Positions 1-8,815 are shown, counted from the stretch's first letter. The stretch: DNA of 64,000 bases from JBHOQS01 sp042408875 (GCA_042408875.1 JBHOQS010000018.1:67650-131649), one strand, 5' to 3'. The notes: generated by a model from the letters alone, not told the origin. Numbers and translations are program-made.

Positions 1-214
1 CGTTACTCCAAGCAAGTGCCCTCGGCCCTGTCTGTGGTCGCTCGCTTGTCCAGACCGCGCCCCTGCTTCCGTCGCTTGAAGTGACCCGCATCTTTCCTGT
101 GCAGGATGGGATTGCGCACGGTGACCGCGCTGCGGTCGAGGAGGTCCTTACCGCCCAGCCGCAACGGTAGCAGCACTGCGAGATCTCTCTGTCTTGCGCA
201 GGTGAGGGGATGCA
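1..214. other. Upstream region of DUF1003 gene, no gene recognised
   Basis: No protein family is recognisable in either strand here. The last bases carry a purine-rich GAGGGG followed by the ATG of the DUF1003 gene, which acts as its ribosome binding site. The segment may be the tail of something that starts outside the window. Confidence 0.5.
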
Positions 215-784
215 ATGCTCACAGACGAGTTGCTCAAGCGCTTCAAAGACGACATCGTGCTCATCGAGCACAAATTCATCGATGGAACCATCCGGCTGGT
301 GCCGCACTGGCGCCACGCCCATCCTCCGGTGCGTAACGTCAACGAGGAGGTAGAACAGAGTTTCAGTCCGCTGGAGCGTCTAGCACTCGTCGTCACCCGG
401 CGGGTAGGCAGCCCCGGCTTCTTCATCCTCATCGCTACCTGGACGATCGTCTGGCTTCTCTGGAATACGCTTGGACCGAAGCAATATCGCTTTGATCCGG
501 CTCCGGCCTTTGTCCTCTGGCTTTTCATCTCAAATATGATCCAGATCCTGCTCATGCCGCTGATCATGGTCGGTCAGAACCTGCTTAACCGCCATGCTGA
601 GTTACGCGCCGAAGTCGACTTCGAGATCAACCAGAAGGCTGAGCAGGAGGTCGAAGCGATCCTCTTACATCTGGAGCATCAGGCGGCCGCCATCGAGCAT
701 CAGGGCGAATTGATCCTGCGTATCTTACGTCATCTTGAAGCTCAAGCAGCAGCCGACGGACAAGCACGCTCAGCGCCATCGTAG
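215..784 (+). CDS. DUF1003 family membrane protein
   Basis: This 189-residue protein matches the DUF1003 layout: a soluble N-terminal stretch, two hydrophobic helices at about residues 65-85 and 100-120 (TWTIVWLLWN and FVLWLFISNMIQILLMPLIM), then a charged alpha-helical tail rich in Glu, Gln and His that probably forms a coiled coil (about residues 130-180). The family is of unknown function and sits in the cytoplasmic membrane. The start is supported by GAGGGG eight bases upstream. The stop is TAG, which shows that amber is used as a normal terminator here. It stands alone, separated by over 200 bases from the next gene. Confidence 0.8.
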   Translation: MLTDELLKRFKDDIVLIEHKFIDGTIRLVPHWRHAHPPVRNVNEEVEQSFSPLERLALVVTRRVGSPGFFILIATWTIVWLLWNTLGPKQYRFDPAPAFVLWLFISNMIQILLMPLIMVGQNLLNRHAELRAEVDFEINQKAEQEVEAILLHLEHQAAAIEHQGELILRILRHLEAQAAADGQARSAPS

Positions 785-929
785 CACCGTTGCGTACTTG
801 GAGGGGTCCGGACGCTGCCGCGCAACACCCAACCCGTGGCACCCTAGATCGGTTCCCAACGCTGCTTTAACAGCGATGAGACAGAGGGAGCCGTTGACTC
901 TCCGGCTCCTACTTTCTTTCAATTCTTTT

Positions 930-975
930 TGAGTTCTTTTCCTCAGATTAATTTTTTAATTAATTTTTAATGGTT
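930..975. other. AT-rich spacer ahead of YHS-PsiE gene
   Basis: A run of T/A sequence with the nested inverted repeat TTAATT...AATTAA interrupts an otherwise GC-rich region. It could contain the promoter or the terminator of the preceding gene; no clear -35/-10 pair is visible. Confidence 0.4.
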
Positions 976-1011
976 TAGTGCAACTGCTGTCTCAGAAGAG
1001 GAAAGGCACCA

Positions 1012-1674
1012 ATGGCACGCGATCCGGTCTGTGGCAAAGAGGTTAACCCTCACCAGGCCGCTGCTCAGGTAGCCTATCACGGCGTGACGTACACTTTTTG
1101 CTCCACACACTGCCATGAGGCATTCGTGCATAACCCCCAGAAGTACGCCGAGATGCTGCGAGCTCATGGGAGCGCCCGCCCTCACCGGCGTGATCTGGCC
1201 GGGCACGCAGCGCGGTGGCTGGAGTGGGCGGACCACTTCGTGTATGTGCTTGTAGCTCTTCTTTTCCTTGGTGCCGCCATGGCCATGGGAGGCTACGCAG
1301 TCCTCACATTCGTGCACAGCACCTCCCAATCGTTTCCCCTTCGCTTGATCACCTTTACCAATGACCTCCTGCTTGTATTGATCATCTTAGAGGTACTGGG
1401 CACAGTGCGCAGCTACCTCGCTACCGGCACGACCTCCCTGCGGCCTTTCCTGTATATCGGTATCATCTCCGCCACTCGTCGGATCCTTGCCATCGGCGCA
1501 CAGTCAACGCTTGGCGAGGTAAAGGGGGAAGAGACCTTCCGGCATCTCATGATTGACCTTGGCATTAACGGAGCGGTGGTGTTAGCGCTCGCTCTAGCAC
1601 TGTTCTTGTTCAGCCGCGCCCAACTCAGCGAAGATACAGAGCCTGAAAGCGCCGCAGGCCCGCGGTGGGAGTAA
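1012..1674 (+). CDS. YHS domain fused to PsiE-like membrane protein
   Basis: The first 45 residues are a YHS metal-binding domain: DPVCGKEV near the start and FCSTHCHEAF around residues 29-38 give the usual Cys pattern seen in copper- and heavy-metal-handling proteins. From about residue 75 the protein becomes a four-helix membrane domain resembling the phosphate-starvation-inducible PsiE family (helices near residues 80-105, 115-135, 145-160 and 185-205). The start follows GAGGAAAGG. I infer a membrane protein that senses or binds a metal at a cytoplasmic YHS domain; no substrate can be named. The pairing of YHS with PsiE is the odd part. Family assignment of the C-terminal half is from pattern only. 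Confidence 0.7.
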   Translation: MARDPVCGKEVNPHQAAAQVAYHGVTYTFCSTHCHEAFVHNPQKYAEMLRAHGSARPHRRDLAGHAARWLEWADHFVYVLVALLFLGAAMAMGGYAVLTFVHSTSQSFPLRLITFTNDLLLVLIILEVLGTVRSYLATGTTSLRPFLYIGIISATRRILAIGAQSTLGEVKGEETFRHLMIDLGINGAVVLALALALFLFSRAQLSEDTEPESAAGPRWE

Positions 1675-1706
1675 CCACGCAAATCGGTGAATGCAGAAGG
1701 CTACAT

Positions 1707-1745
1707 AACCTATATAGGTTTAAAATATAAATTTAAAATTTAAGG
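1707..1745. promoter_or_regulatory. AT-rich palindromic leader of GH28 gene
   Basis: A perfect 14-bp palindrome, AACCTATATAGGTT (1707-1720), is followed by an AT tract and the ribosome binding site AAGGAG. Position and symmetry suggest an operator or promoter element for the downstream gene; this is inference. Confidence 0.4.
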
Positions 1746-1755
1746 AGCAGCCCTT

Positions 1756-3207
1756 ATGCAACGAAGATCGGCGCGCAGGGCACTCCTGACAGCCGGCGGC
1801 GTCATTGCAGGAGGTCTCTTGGCCGCGCGGCTAGTAAGCGGATGGGAGGCCCGGAATCACGATCATCACAGCGAGGTTCCGACAAGCGAGGTTACTAGAG
1901 AAGGCTCCGAACTGGCAGCTTGGGAGATGGCTGAACAGCTTCGAGGGATCATCCGAGTACCTGATTTTCCAAAACAGTCTTTCCTCATTACCGATTATGG
2001 TGCAACCGGCGACGGTCAGACGGATTGCACCGACGCTCTGGCAGCGGCTATTGAAGCCTGCGCGGCTGCCGGTGGCGGCCGGGTGGTGGTTCCGGCCGGG
2101 ACGTTCTTGACGGGGCCTGCTCATCTGCGCAGCAACGTCAACCTGCATCTCGAGCGCCAGGCAACCCTAAGATTCATCCAGGATCCGGCGGCCTATCTGC
2201 CGGCCGTCTTCACCCGCTGGCAAGGCATTGAGCTATTCAACTACTCGCCGTTCATCTACGCATTCGAACAGGAGAACATAGCGCTAACCGGCGAAGGAAT
2301 TCTCGACGGACAGGCCAGCGCAAACCACTGGTGGCCTTGGATGAGCACGCGCGTGCCCAACCAGTATGCTGACTGGACACTGCTCCAGCAAATGGCTGCC
2401 CAAGAGCTTCCTGTTGGGCAGCGCATCTTCGGCGGGGGACATTATTTACGACCAAACTTCATACAGTTCTATCGCTGCCGGAACGTGCTCATCGAGGGTG
2501 TCACCATCATCAATTCGCCGATGTGGGCTATTCACCCCGTCCTGTCGGAAAACGTTGTCGTGCGCGGCGTGACTGTCATTAGCCACGGTCCCAACAATGA
2601 CGGTTGTGACCCGGAGTCCTGCTCCAATGTCTTGATCCAGGGTTGTACCTTCGATACCGGTGATGATTGCATCGCTATTAAAGCCGGACGCGATGCGGAC
2701 GGTCGCCGCGTAAATATCCCGAGTGAGAACATCCTGATCGAAGACTGCGTATTCCGTAACGGCGCTGCTGGTCTCGCCATTGGCAGCGAGACAAGTGGTG
2801 GAGTTCGTGCTGTGTTTGCCCAGAACATTCGCATGATTAGCCGTCATCTTCTACATTGTCTGCATATCAAAACAAACGCGTATCGAGGCGGAATTATCGA
2901 GCAGATCTTTCTGCGCGACAGTAGTGCCGCGCGCGTCGTAGCCGGCGCCATCGAAATAAACCTTGGCTTCGGGCACTATGAAGAGGGGACAAGCGGAAAC
3001 TTCCTTCCGGTGGTTCGTGATATCTATGTTCGCAATCTCAGCGTTGAGATTGCTACACATGCCCTGTCCTTGCGCGGCCATCCCGAGAGCCCCATCCAGC
3101 GCCTGCGCGTGACGGATTCGACCTTTAAGAGCGTAACCAAACCGAATGTCCTCAAGCACGTGGAGGACATCCAGCTTCGTAACGTCTTCATCCCGGAAGG
3201 GGCCTGA
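1756..3207 (+). CDS. Secreted GH28 polygalacturonase-like enzyme
   Basis: A 483-residue right-handed beta-helix hydrolase of glycoside hydrolase family 28, which cleaves alpha-1,4-galacturonan or related pectic chains. The N-terminus MQRRSARRALLTAGG is a Tat-type signal (twin Arg, hydrophobic core), so export is expected. The catalytic region is visible: NNDG with Asp282, TGDDC with Asp303-Asp304, and HIK with Lys372. The usual GHG motif is replaced by a SETSGG stretch near residue 345, so substrate may differ from classical polygalacturonase. AAGGAG precedes the ATG. The stop TGA overlaps the ATG of the LCP gene by one base, implying translational coupling. It fits the carbohydrate-degrading theme downstream. 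Confidence 0.85.
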   Translation: MQRRSARRALLTAGGVIAGGLLAARLVSGWEARNHDHHSEVPTSEVTREGSELAAWEMAEQLRGIIRVPDFPKQSFLITDYGATGDGQTDCTDALAAAIEACAAAGGGRVVVPAGTFLTGPAHLRSNVNLHLERQATLRFIQDPAAYLPAVFTRWQGIELFNYSPFIYAFEQENIALTGEGILDGQASANHWWPWMSTRVPNQYADWTLLQQMAAQELPVGQRIFGGGHYLRPNFIQFYRCRNVLIEGVTIINSPMWAIHPVLSENVVVRGVTVISHGPNNDGCDPESCSNVLIQGCTFDTGDDCIAIKAGRDADGRRVNIPSENILIEDCVFRNGAAGLAIGSETSGGVRAVFAQNIRMISRHLLHCLHIKTNAYRGGIIEQIFLRDSSAARVVAGAIEINLGFGHYEEGTSGNFLPVVRDIYVRNLSVEIATHALSLRGHPESPIQRLRVTDSTFKSVTKPNVLKHVEDIQLRNVFIPEGA

Positions 3208-4365
3208 TGCGACGGGTGTGGCAACTTGTAAGTGCGCTGCTTTTGGGGACCGGCGGTGGCGTCACTGCCGGCGCTCTTCTCGTCCAGTACAAGCACGAAT
3301 CGCACCATACGCCTCCCAGCTCTGCGCTCCAGTTCAGCGATCCTTCAGCCGAAACGCCACCGCCCTGGACTGGAAAGGCACGGGTGACTGTGCTGCTCGT
3401 GGGCCTGGATGCACGCGCAGGCGATCCCGATCCACCGCGCACAGACACCATCATCCTTGCCTCGCTGGATACAGCGGAGAAGCGGGCTGCGATCGTATCG
3501 ATCCCGCGGGACCTGTGGGTCCCCATCCCGGGACACGGCTACGATCGCATCAACGCAGCCTGGCCGCTCGGTGAAGCACAACACCGCATGTCGGCACAAA
3601 CGCGAACCGCTTCGCCGCCGATCACCGATGCGGCCTTACTCCGCCAGACAATCGAGGCAAACTTTGGCATCCCGATCGATTACTTCGTGGCCATCGACTT
3701 CCAGGGATTCATCCGTGTCATTGATGCGCTGGGGGGCGTACTCGTTGACGTGGAGCGCCCGCTCAAGGATAACGAATATCCGAGCTTTGACTATCCGCAC
3801 TACGAACGCATCTACATTCCGGCCGGGCTGCAAACAATGGACGGCATGACGGCCCTCCGCTACGTGCGCTCCCGCCACCAGGACAGCAACTTCGGCCGAC
3901 AGCGCCGGCAGCAGCAGGTGCTCCTGGCAGTGCGGGAACGGCTCCTGCGCCTCAATATGGTGCCTCGACTTCCCCAGCTCATCAGCGCGCTCCGCGACAC
4001 AGTACGCACAGATATGCCGCTTACAGAGATACTGGCCCTGGCCCGCATCGCGCTTGAGGTAACGCCAGAACGGATCACCACGCGCGTGATTGCAGTACAC
4101 AGCCCCCGATGCCAGCCGCGCCGTAGTACTCACACTGCGCAATACCGCCGGCCCTCGTGGCGAGCGCGCGGCAGATGAAGAGACGGTACAGCTCGTGCTG
4201 CAATTGCTTGATCCGACAGCTTGGTACGCCGTCTCTGTGGAGCACGCGAGCGGAGAAGTCCAGACCCTGGGTTTCCTGAGCGGTGCTGCCCTGATGAAGG
4301 AGGGAATCCAGCTGGCCCTGCCGCGTCCGGGCGTAGCGTGGGTCTCTGTTGCCTCTATGATATAA
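3207..4365 (+). pseudogene. LCP (LytR-CpsA-Psr) family ligase, probable C-terminal frameshift
   Basis: LCP proteins attach polyprenyl-linked glycopolymers to the cell wall. A signal anchor (residues 5-25) is followed by the catalytic core: VLLVGLDAR, RTDTIILASLD with Asp, SIPRDLWVPIPG, GYDRINAAW, then YFVAIDFQGF and ALRYVRSRH. The translated frame ends at 4178 with an Arg/Pro-rich tail of about 30 residues that looks like out-of-frame sequence. A neighbouring frame from about 4090 to 4365 reads as ordinary protein (APDASRAVVLTLRN... to a natural stop), so a one-base loss or gain near 4085-4095 is likely. The conserved core is intact, so the shortened protein (3207-4178) may still work. Alternatively there is a sequencing error. 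Confidence 0.7.
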
Positions 4366-4415
4366 CTTCTATGACAAAATATAACTTTAGTAACAAATAT
4401 AACAAATGAGGCTCT
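4366..4415. other. AT-rich spacer with repeated ATATAAC
   Basis: The motif ATATAAC occurs three times between the LCP gene and the thrS 3' end. No terminator hairpin is visible. It is one of several AT-rich tracts in the gaps of this region. Confidence 0.45.
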
Positions 4416-4540
4416 TGAGGCCAAGTGAGAAAGGACTGGATTAAGGAAATCGCACGCCTCTCGTTACAGCGCCGACAACCAGCCTGGCCCTCCCCTCAGG
4501 TTCCTCTGCCGCATTCAGGGGTCTGGTTGTCTCCGTCCTC

Positions 4541-6379
4541 TTACTCGCCCCAGAGTTCCAGACTCCGCTCCATATCCAGCCGCACTAGCTCGGCCACGAT
4601 CTCGCCGATCTCTCGCGGGCCGAGGTCGGCCCCGGTGCGCAGGCGCACGGCGGCCGTGCCCGAGGCCGCCTCCCTGTCGCCCACCACCAGCATGTATGGG
4701 ATCTTCTGGAGCTGGGCGTCCCGGATCTTGGCGTTCATACGCTCGGATCGGTCATCCACCTCCACGCGCAGCTTGTTCGCGGCAAGCTGCTCTGCCACCT
4801 GCCGCGCATAGGGCACATGGCGGTCAGCGATCGGAATCACCACCGCCTGCACCGGCGCCAGCCAGAACGGGAAGGCCCCGGCGTAGTGCTCGATCAGGAT
4901 GCCAATGAAGCGCTCCAGCGAGCCGTAAATGACGCGGTGGATCACTACCGGCGTCTTCTCCGTGCCGTCGCGGTCGGTGTACGTGCAGTTGAAGCGCCGC
5001 GGGAGCTGGAAGTCAAGCTGAATGGTACCTGTCTGCCACTCGCGACCGAGCGCGTCGCGCATCAGGATATCCAGCTTGGGTCCGTAGAAGGCACCTTCGC
5101 CTTCGCCGATCACGTAATTGCCCGGCCCGGCATGCTTGTCCAGGATACGCGTGAGCGCCGCCTCGGCCTTGTCCCAGGTCTCTGGGTCGCCCATGAAGTC
5201 GCGGGGGCGCGTGCCCAGGCGCAGGGAGTACTTCAGCCCGAAGATACCATAGAAGCGATTGGCGATCTCCAGGATGCGGTCGTACTCTTCCTCGATCTGC
5301 TCTTCGGTGACGAAGATATGGGCGTCGTCTTGCTGGAACTTGCGCACGCGCAGGAGCCCGTGCAGCGTCCCTGACCGCTCATAGCGGTGCAGGATATCGC
5401 AGTCGGACAGCCGCAGCGGGAGGTCACGGTAGCTGCGCTTTTTCAGGTTATAGACCACCATGGCGTTGGGGCAGTTCATCGGCTTAACGCCATAGGTGAT
5501 ATGCTCCTCCACCGGGATGATAAACATGTTCTCCCGATAGTGCTCCCAGTGCCCCGACGTCTCCCACAGGCTCTTGTCGTTGATGAGTGGCGCGGCGATC
5601 TCTTGATAGCCGCGCTTTTCGTGCTCCTCGCGCCAGAAGGCCAGCAGCGTGTTCAGCACCTTGAGGCCTTTGGGCAGCCAGTACGGCATGCCGGGGGCCG
5701 TCTGGTCGAAGTGGAAAAGCTCGAGCTCACGGCCCAGCCGGCGATGGTCGCGCCGCTCGGCCTCTGCCCGCCGCCACAGATACCGCTCCAGCTCCTCTTT
5801 GGTGTGCCACGCCGTCCCGTAAATACGCTGGAGCATCGGCCGCCGCTCATCGCCACGCCAATACGCTCCGGCCACCGTCAGGAGCTTGAGGGCATCGGCC
5901 GGGATCTGCCCCGTGCGCTCGACGTGCGGCCCGCGGCACAGGTCTTCGAAGCCATCATGCCGGTAGGTGCTCAAGACCGGACGCTGTCCTTCAGGCAGGC
6001 GGTTCCCGTACTCATCCGTGCCGCGGGAGAGAATGTCCTCGATCAGCTCCAGCTTGTACGGCTGGTGCTTGAAGAGCTCGCGCGCCTCCTCCGGAGAGAC
6101 CTCGCGCCGGATGAAGGGATAGTCTTCTTTAATGATCTCTTTCATCCGTGCCTCGATCTTCTCCAGGTCCTCCGGGGTAAGGGAGCGAGGCAGGTCGAAG
6201 TCGTAGTAGAAGCCATCCTCGATGGGCGGACCGATGGCCAGCTTCCCCTCGGGGAACATCTCCAACACTGCCTGCGCCATCACATGGGCGGCCGAGTGGC
6301 GGATCCGATAGAGATCGGGCTGATCGACATGTTCGTCTTGCACCATCCCAGCGGGTTCCGCCCTGTTCGTCTGCGCCAT
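4541..6379 (-). CDS. thrS: Threonyl-tRNA synthetase lacking the TGS domain
   Basis: Class II synthetase charging tRNA-Thr. From the chosen ATG the protein has 612 residues. The editing domain begins almost at once, with HSAAH at residues 28-32 and a later DLCRGPH carrying the Cys/His pair. The class II catalytic core follows (motif 2 region HRYERSGTLHGLLRVRKF, motif 3 near the end of the core), then the anticodon-binding domain. The N-terminal TGS domain of about 60 residues found in most bacterial ThrS is missing. The start at 6379 is fixed by AGGGAGG eight bases upstream. A longer open frame runs up through the T-box terminator but is not protein. Expression should respond to uncharged tRNA-Thr. 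Confidence 0.95.
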   Translation of the reverse strand: MAQTNRAEPAGMVQDEHVDQPDLYRIRHSAAHVMAQAVLEMFPEGKLAIGPPIEDGFYYDFDLPRSLTPEDLEKIEARMKEIIKEDYPFIRREVSPEEARELFKHQPYKLELIEDILSRGTDEYGNRLPEGQRPVLSTYRHDGFEDLCRGPHVERTGQIPADALKLLTVAGAYWRGDERRPMLQRIYGTAWHTKEELERYLWRRAEAERRDHRRLGRELELFHFDQTAPGMPYWLPKGLKVLNTLLAFWREEHEKRGYQEIAAPLINDKSLWETSGHWEHYRENMFIIPVEEHITYGVKPMNCPNAMVVYNLKKRSYRDLPLRLSDCDILHRYERSGTLHGLLRVRKFQQDDAHIFVTEEQIEEEYDRILEIANRFYGIFGLKYSLRLGTRPRDFMGDPETWDKAEAALTRILDKHAGPGNYVIGEGEGAFYGPKLDILMRDALGREWQTGTIQLDFQLPRRFNCTYTDRDGTEKTPVVIHRVIYGSLERFIGILIEHYAGAFPFWLAPVQAVVIPIADRHVPYARQVAEQLAANKLRVEVDDRSERMNAKIRDAQLQKIPYMLVVGDREAASGTAAVRLRTGADLGPREIGEIVAELVRLDMERSLELWGE

Positions 6380-6398
6380 TTGCGTCTGCCTCCCTGAG

Positions 6399-6442
6399 AA
6401 AAGCCAGCAGGCCCCTCGCCACGCATGGGACGAGAGGCCTGC
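6399..6442 (-). terminator. T-box intrinsic terminator
   Basis: A 12-bp stem with one G-T pair (6442-6431 with 6418-6407) is followed by TGGCTTTT. It competes with the antiterminator built on the T-box sequence immediately upstream. Confidence 0.8.
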
Positions 6443-6700
6443 TTGAGGTTGCTCGCGGTTCCACCCAGCTTCAGGCGCACCGCGGCGAGCAGCCGCCGCG
6501 GGGGACACCTGCACTCATTGTGCCGTAACGCGTTGCTGCGTGCCGGCTTACTGCGTGCGCCTCAGGCACACGGTTCGGCCGCAGGCTCCCAGGTGGTTTT
6601 CCCCGCTGCCGTGACGAGGCGGCTTCCAGCCGGTGGCCGCCACTCTCTGGCCGTCCGCGACGCGGCGGGTACTCGTCCTGATCATCGCCGTTTTCCTAAT
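6407..6700 (-). promoter_or_regulatory. T-box leader of thrS
   Basis: Reading the minus strand, a Stem I with a GATGATCAGGACGAGTA kink-turn region (about 6685-6669), an AGAGAG bulge (about 6648-6643) and GGCTGGAAGCC loop precede a tandem ACCACC (6597-6592) that can serve as a Thr (ACC) specifier. The T-box sequence GGGTGGAACCGCG lies at 6466-6454. It is followed by a terminator stem GCAGGCCTCTCG/CGAGGGGCCTGC (6442-6407) and a short T run (6402-6399). This is the transcription-terminating architecture: uncharged tRNA-Thr should stabilise the antiterminator. The exact specifier register is inferred. Confidence 0.85.
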
Positions 6701-6813
6701 ACCCTTGTCACAGTGCACGTGCGGCGGCCGCTGCCGGCTCTCACACGTTTAACTGGCTATCAGCATAGCACAGCCCGCGCGATGGCGGCAAGCGCTGCGA
6801 CGCCGGGCCCGAG

Positions 6814-7083
6814 CTATCCGGTCGGTGCTTCCTCCGGTATCTCCAGGCCGGTGCTACACGCTAGATCTTCTTCGCCATAGCGGGCCTGGAGCATACTCCC
6901 CAGGGCTATCAGCCAGGCGCCAATCTGCCAGGCAGCACGGTGGGAGCGCTGCCGGCGTCCAGCCAAACGTCGCTGAGCATCCTGGGCGAGACGGCTCACA
7001 CGCTCGTGTGCGGCCTCGGACCGCAGGCGCTCCTGCCGGCTGTGTATGACGAACTCCAGCCAGGACGGATCATGCATTGCCAT
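6814..7083 (-). CDS. Small hypothetical protein with one hydrophobic helix
   Basis: An 89-residue protein with a strongly basic, alpha-helical N-terminal half (many Arg, Gln and Ala) and one hydrophobic stretch around residues 52-66 (WQIGAWLIALGSML). I do not recognise a family. The ribosome binding site AGGAAG sits directly before the first ATG; the second ATG, two codons on (7077), has better spacing and may be the true start. It is the last gene of a leftward series behind DUF1326 and DUF2182, and could be a small membrane partner of them. Confidence 0.55.
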   Translation of the reverse strand: MAMHDPSWLEFVIHSRQERLRSEAAHERVSRLAQDAQRRLAGRRQRSHRAAWQIGAWLIALGSMLQARYGEEDLACSTGLEIPEEAPTG

Positions 7084-7187
7084 CTTCCTGCACCTTTACA
7101 TTCCACACCCGAGGTTGCCGGCTGCGCTCCTCCAGTGGGCTGCGGTTCAGCACGCCGCGTCCGGCAGGCAGTGAACCCGAGCACAAC

Positions 7188-7982
7188 TCACGAACTCCCA
7201 AGAGCCCTTGGGAGCACCATGGCCAGCAGCACGAACATGCCAGCGCCCAGCAGCATGATGCCGAGCGGCGCGCTCAGCCGGCGGCCCTGCGGCAGGTTCT
7301 TCTCCACGGCCATGGCTGCCCCCAACGCCAGCATCCAGGCCGGGTTGCCGGTCCCCACCGCGAACATCACCAGCATGAGCGACCAGCAGCAGCCCAGACA
7401 GTAGAGCCCGTGGTGCAGCCCCAGCCAGAGCGCCTCGATGCGGGGCTGCCGGCCGTGCCAGTGGCTCATGATAAAGTGCAGCGGTGAGCGACACTTGGCG
7501 AGGCAGTGGTACTTCAGCGGCGTGAACTGGTACGCCCCGGCCACCAGGAGCGTGGCCGCCCCAATCAGACCGGAGCGCTCCTCCAGCCAGGCCTGCGTGG
7601 CGATGGCGAGGTGCACCCCCAGGTCGGCCAAATGCACCAGCAGGCCGAAGGCGCTCCACACCAGCAGGTAGCCGGCCAGGAGCAGGCCGGCCAGCCAGCG
7701 CTGGTGGGGGCGCTGCCGGGTGAGCCCGGCGAAGAGGGTGAGCAGGGGCAGGCTGGTGGGCAGCATCATCGCCACGGTCATCACCGTCCAGCCGGCCACC
7801 ACGACCAACAGCACGAGGGCGCCAGCGCCCGGCCCGGCCAGCCAGACGATCCCCAGCGCCCGGTGGTTGAGCAGCCAGGCGTAGGGCGAAACGCCCCAGA
7901 GTAAGAGCGCCAGCCAGGCCAGCCCGACCAGCAGGATCATGCTGACTAGGAATGGCCGGCGATCGGTGACCGGTACCCACAT
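7188..7982 (-). CDS. DUF2182 integral membrane protein, predicted metal-binding
   Basis: A 264-residue polytopic membrane protein with six or so hydrophobic segments. It carries the hallmark DUF2182 features: a WTVMTVAMMLP helix, YQFTPLKYHCLAKCRSP, then GLHHGLYCLGCCWSLML, with His and Cys residues clustered at the membrane as potential metal ligands. The family has been described as a predicted metal-binding integral membrane protein, without an assigned reaction. The start at 7982 follows GGAGG and leaves out a spurious 44-residue extension. It lies 147 bases downstream of a DUF1326 gene in the same direction. The two families are often neighbours, so a joint metal- or redox-related role is inferred. 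Confidence 0.85.
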   Translation of the reverse strand: MWVPVTDRRPFLVSMILLVGLAWLALLLWGVSPYAWLLNHRALGIVWLAGPGAGALVLLVVVAGWTVMTVAMMLPTSLPLLTLFAGLTRQRPHQRWLAGLLLAGYLLVWSAFGLLVHLADLGVHLAIATQAWLEERSGLIGAATLLVAGAYQFTPLKYHCLAKCRSPLHFIMSHWHGRQPRIEALWLGLHHGLYCLGCCWSLMLVMFAVGTGNPAWMLALGAAMAVEKNLPQGRRLSAPLGIMLLGAGMFVLLAMVLPRALGSS

Positions 7983-8129
7983 AGCACCCTCCTCCAACCC
8001 GCTGGCGGCAGCCGCGAGAACTGCACGCTGCCGCCAGCGGGGATCGCCCGGGAGACAGGAGGTCGCGCTGCAGTGAGGTGTCGAGATGGCCCTAGACAGC
8101 CCACCCCGGCCCAAGCCATTCGTACGCGG

Positions 8130-8741
8130 CTAGGCGTCGAAGTCGAAGCGGAAGGAGCCCTGAATGGCGTTGTGGTTCTGCAACTCGATCTCGGCCAGAC
8201 CGTAGCGGGCGCCGCGCAAGCGATACGTTGGGGCCTTCGCTACATAGGCCGGCGAGCCGGGGATGGTCGAGAAGATGCTCTCATTGAGCGTGGTCACCTG
8301 GCCGGTGGGCCCACGATAGGGCATTAACTCAGCCTCCGCCACGGTGCCGATGCGCAGCGTGCCTTTTCCTTCGCTGACGGCGAACATCACTGGCAGCTGC
8401 TCCACCGCCACGAGCTCGCCGATGAGTTGCGCCAGATCGGCCAGCGGCCCGCCGCGCTTGCCGGTCCAGGTATCCACGAGGGCCTGCTGCTGCTCGGCCG
8501 TGGCGCCATCGTCCACCACCAGGATGGCGCGCCAGCCCCCCTTCAGGATGTTGCCAGGAATATGTACAAGAGCAGCCACGGTACGTCCGGAGACATCGAC
8601 CCCGTCGATCGTGCCGCGATCGATGTGCCAGGCATTGACGCCCTCGCAGGTGCCGTTGTCCGGATCTTCGCCGATCCAGCAGGGGCAGAGCACATTGCAG
8701 CTACAGACTTCGAGAAGCTGTCCCTCCAGGTGGTAGCCCAT
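8130..8741 (-). CDS. DUF1326 protein, Cys-rich N-terminus
   Basis: A 203-residue soluble protein of the DUF1326 family. The N-terminal EVCSCNVLCPCWIG contains four cysteines in ten residues, and one more Cys lies at about residue 32 (TCEG), giving a likely metal or redox centre. The remaining protein is a beta-rich domain ending FRFDFDA. Function is not established. It is followed by DUF2182 and preceded by an AT-rich leader; together they form a leftward unit. No signal peptide is seen, so it should be cytoplasmic, perhaps docking on the DUF2182 membrane partner. Confidence 0.85.
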   Translation of the reverse strand: MGYHLEGQLLEVCSCNVLCPCWIGEDPDNGTCEGVNAWHIDRGTIDGVDVSGRTVAALVHIPGNILKGGWRAILVVDDGATAEQQQALVDTWTGKRGGPLADLAQLIGELVAVEQLPVMFAVSEGKGTLRIGTVAEAELMPYRGPTGQVTTLNESIFSTIPGSPAYVAKAPTYRLRGARYGLAEIELQNHNAIQGSFRFDFDA

Positions 8742-8754
8742 GGAAGTCCCCCTT

Positions 8755-8815
8755 TTCTTTTTATAAACTAATAATTATAAACTTATAAACTAATAACTAT
8801 AAGCTAACAAAGTCG
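8755..8815. repeat. AT-rich leader with repeated TTATAAACTAATAA-like units
   Basis: Units resembling TATAAACTAATAA recur at about 8761, 8775 and 8786 directly upstream of the DUF1326 start. Base composition is far from the surrounding GC-rich sequence. It probably contains the promoter for the DUF1326-DUF2182 unit, but no single -10/-35 choice is favoured. Confidence 0.5.

Noticed and set aside
6380..6514. 45-residue N-terminal extension of ThrS
   Set aside because: It overlaps the T-box antiterminator and terminator. The ATG at 6379 has a proper ribosome binding site and matches the editing-domain start.
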